Source: Eubacterium sp.
Lineage (GTDB): Bacteria; Bacillota; Clostridia; Oscillospirales; Acutalibacteraceae
DNA: 5,388 nucleotides
Assembly: GCA_029059925.1 (NCBI GenBank)
Contig: JAIDVA010000058.1
Location: 1-5,388 of the forward strand
Reading direction: 5' to 3'
Shown here: positions 5,341-5,388 of the stretch, in pieces
How positions within the stretch are numbered: the first letter of the stretch is position 1
How the letters are laid out: the number at the start of each line of letters is the position of its first letter
Program-made: the position numbers and the translations under genes
Notes under the pieces: model-generated
Told to the model about the DNA's origin: nothing
Databases searched by the model: none
What the model saw: only the letters and a program-made list of their open reading frames with translations

Positions 5341-5388
5341 GAAAAATGTGTCAACTTTTGTATGTCAGCAGGGACTAATATATAGAAG
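5341..5388. other. Non-coding tail, nothing assignable
   Basis: These AT-rich bases after the terminator show no reading frame, no convincing promoter pair and no stem. They probably begin the upstream region of the next gene. Confidence 0.5.

Noticed and set aside
5339..5366. Promoter TTGAAA...TATGTC after the terminator
   Set aside because: The -10 match is weak and no downstream gene is visible to support it.

Overview
The window is a moderately AT-rich piece of a Firmicutes genome, most likely an anaerobic gut-type clostridium (Ruminococcaceae/Oscillospiraceae or Lachnospiraceae). The reasons are strong GGAGG-type ribosome binding sites, a TTGACA/TATAAT promoter, a complete T-box leader in front of an amino-acid gene, and an intergenic repeat built of CGTAGGGG...CCCCTACG hairpins, a style I associate with gut clostridia. 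The species cannot be named from the sequence. All genes lie on the + strand.

Layout. Positions 1-40 carry an AT-rich end sequence that recurs inverted at 5024-5043. The promoter (42-69) and a tRNA-sensing T-box leader (about 76-355) follow. The first transcription unit is leuA (395-2131), a 74-codon gene for a small two-helix membrane protein (2132-2356) that begins on the base after the leuA stop, and leuB (2384-3454). A hairpin with a T-rich tail (3465-3513) closes it. The second group is a membrane-anchored coiled-coil protein of unknown function (3556-4209) and a trans-aconitate methyltransferase, tam (4246-5016). The last 372 bases hold no gene. They contain a 264-bp MITE-like repeat with 15-bp terminal inverted repeats (5024-5287), then a rho-independent terminator (5301-5340).

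How the genes fit together. LeuA makes 2-isopropylmalate from 2-oxoisovalerate and acetyl-CoA, and LeuB oxidises 3-isopropylmalate. The isomerase LeuCD that links the two steps is not in the window. The T-box should let the leu genes be read when the matching tRNA is uncharged, and the LeuA C-terminal domain should add leucine feedback inhibition. Tam-family enzymes methylate trans-aconitate, and the yeast counterpart Tmt1 also methylates 3-isopropylmalate. A functional link between tam and the leu genes is therefore chemically plausible, but a probable terminator separates them.

The least ordinary items are the small membrane protein inserted between leuA and leuB, the structured repeat at the 3' end with its partner end sequence beside the leu promoter, the leu/tam neighbourhood, and the coiled-coil surface protein. 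I see no clearly new defence, CRISPR or mobile system.
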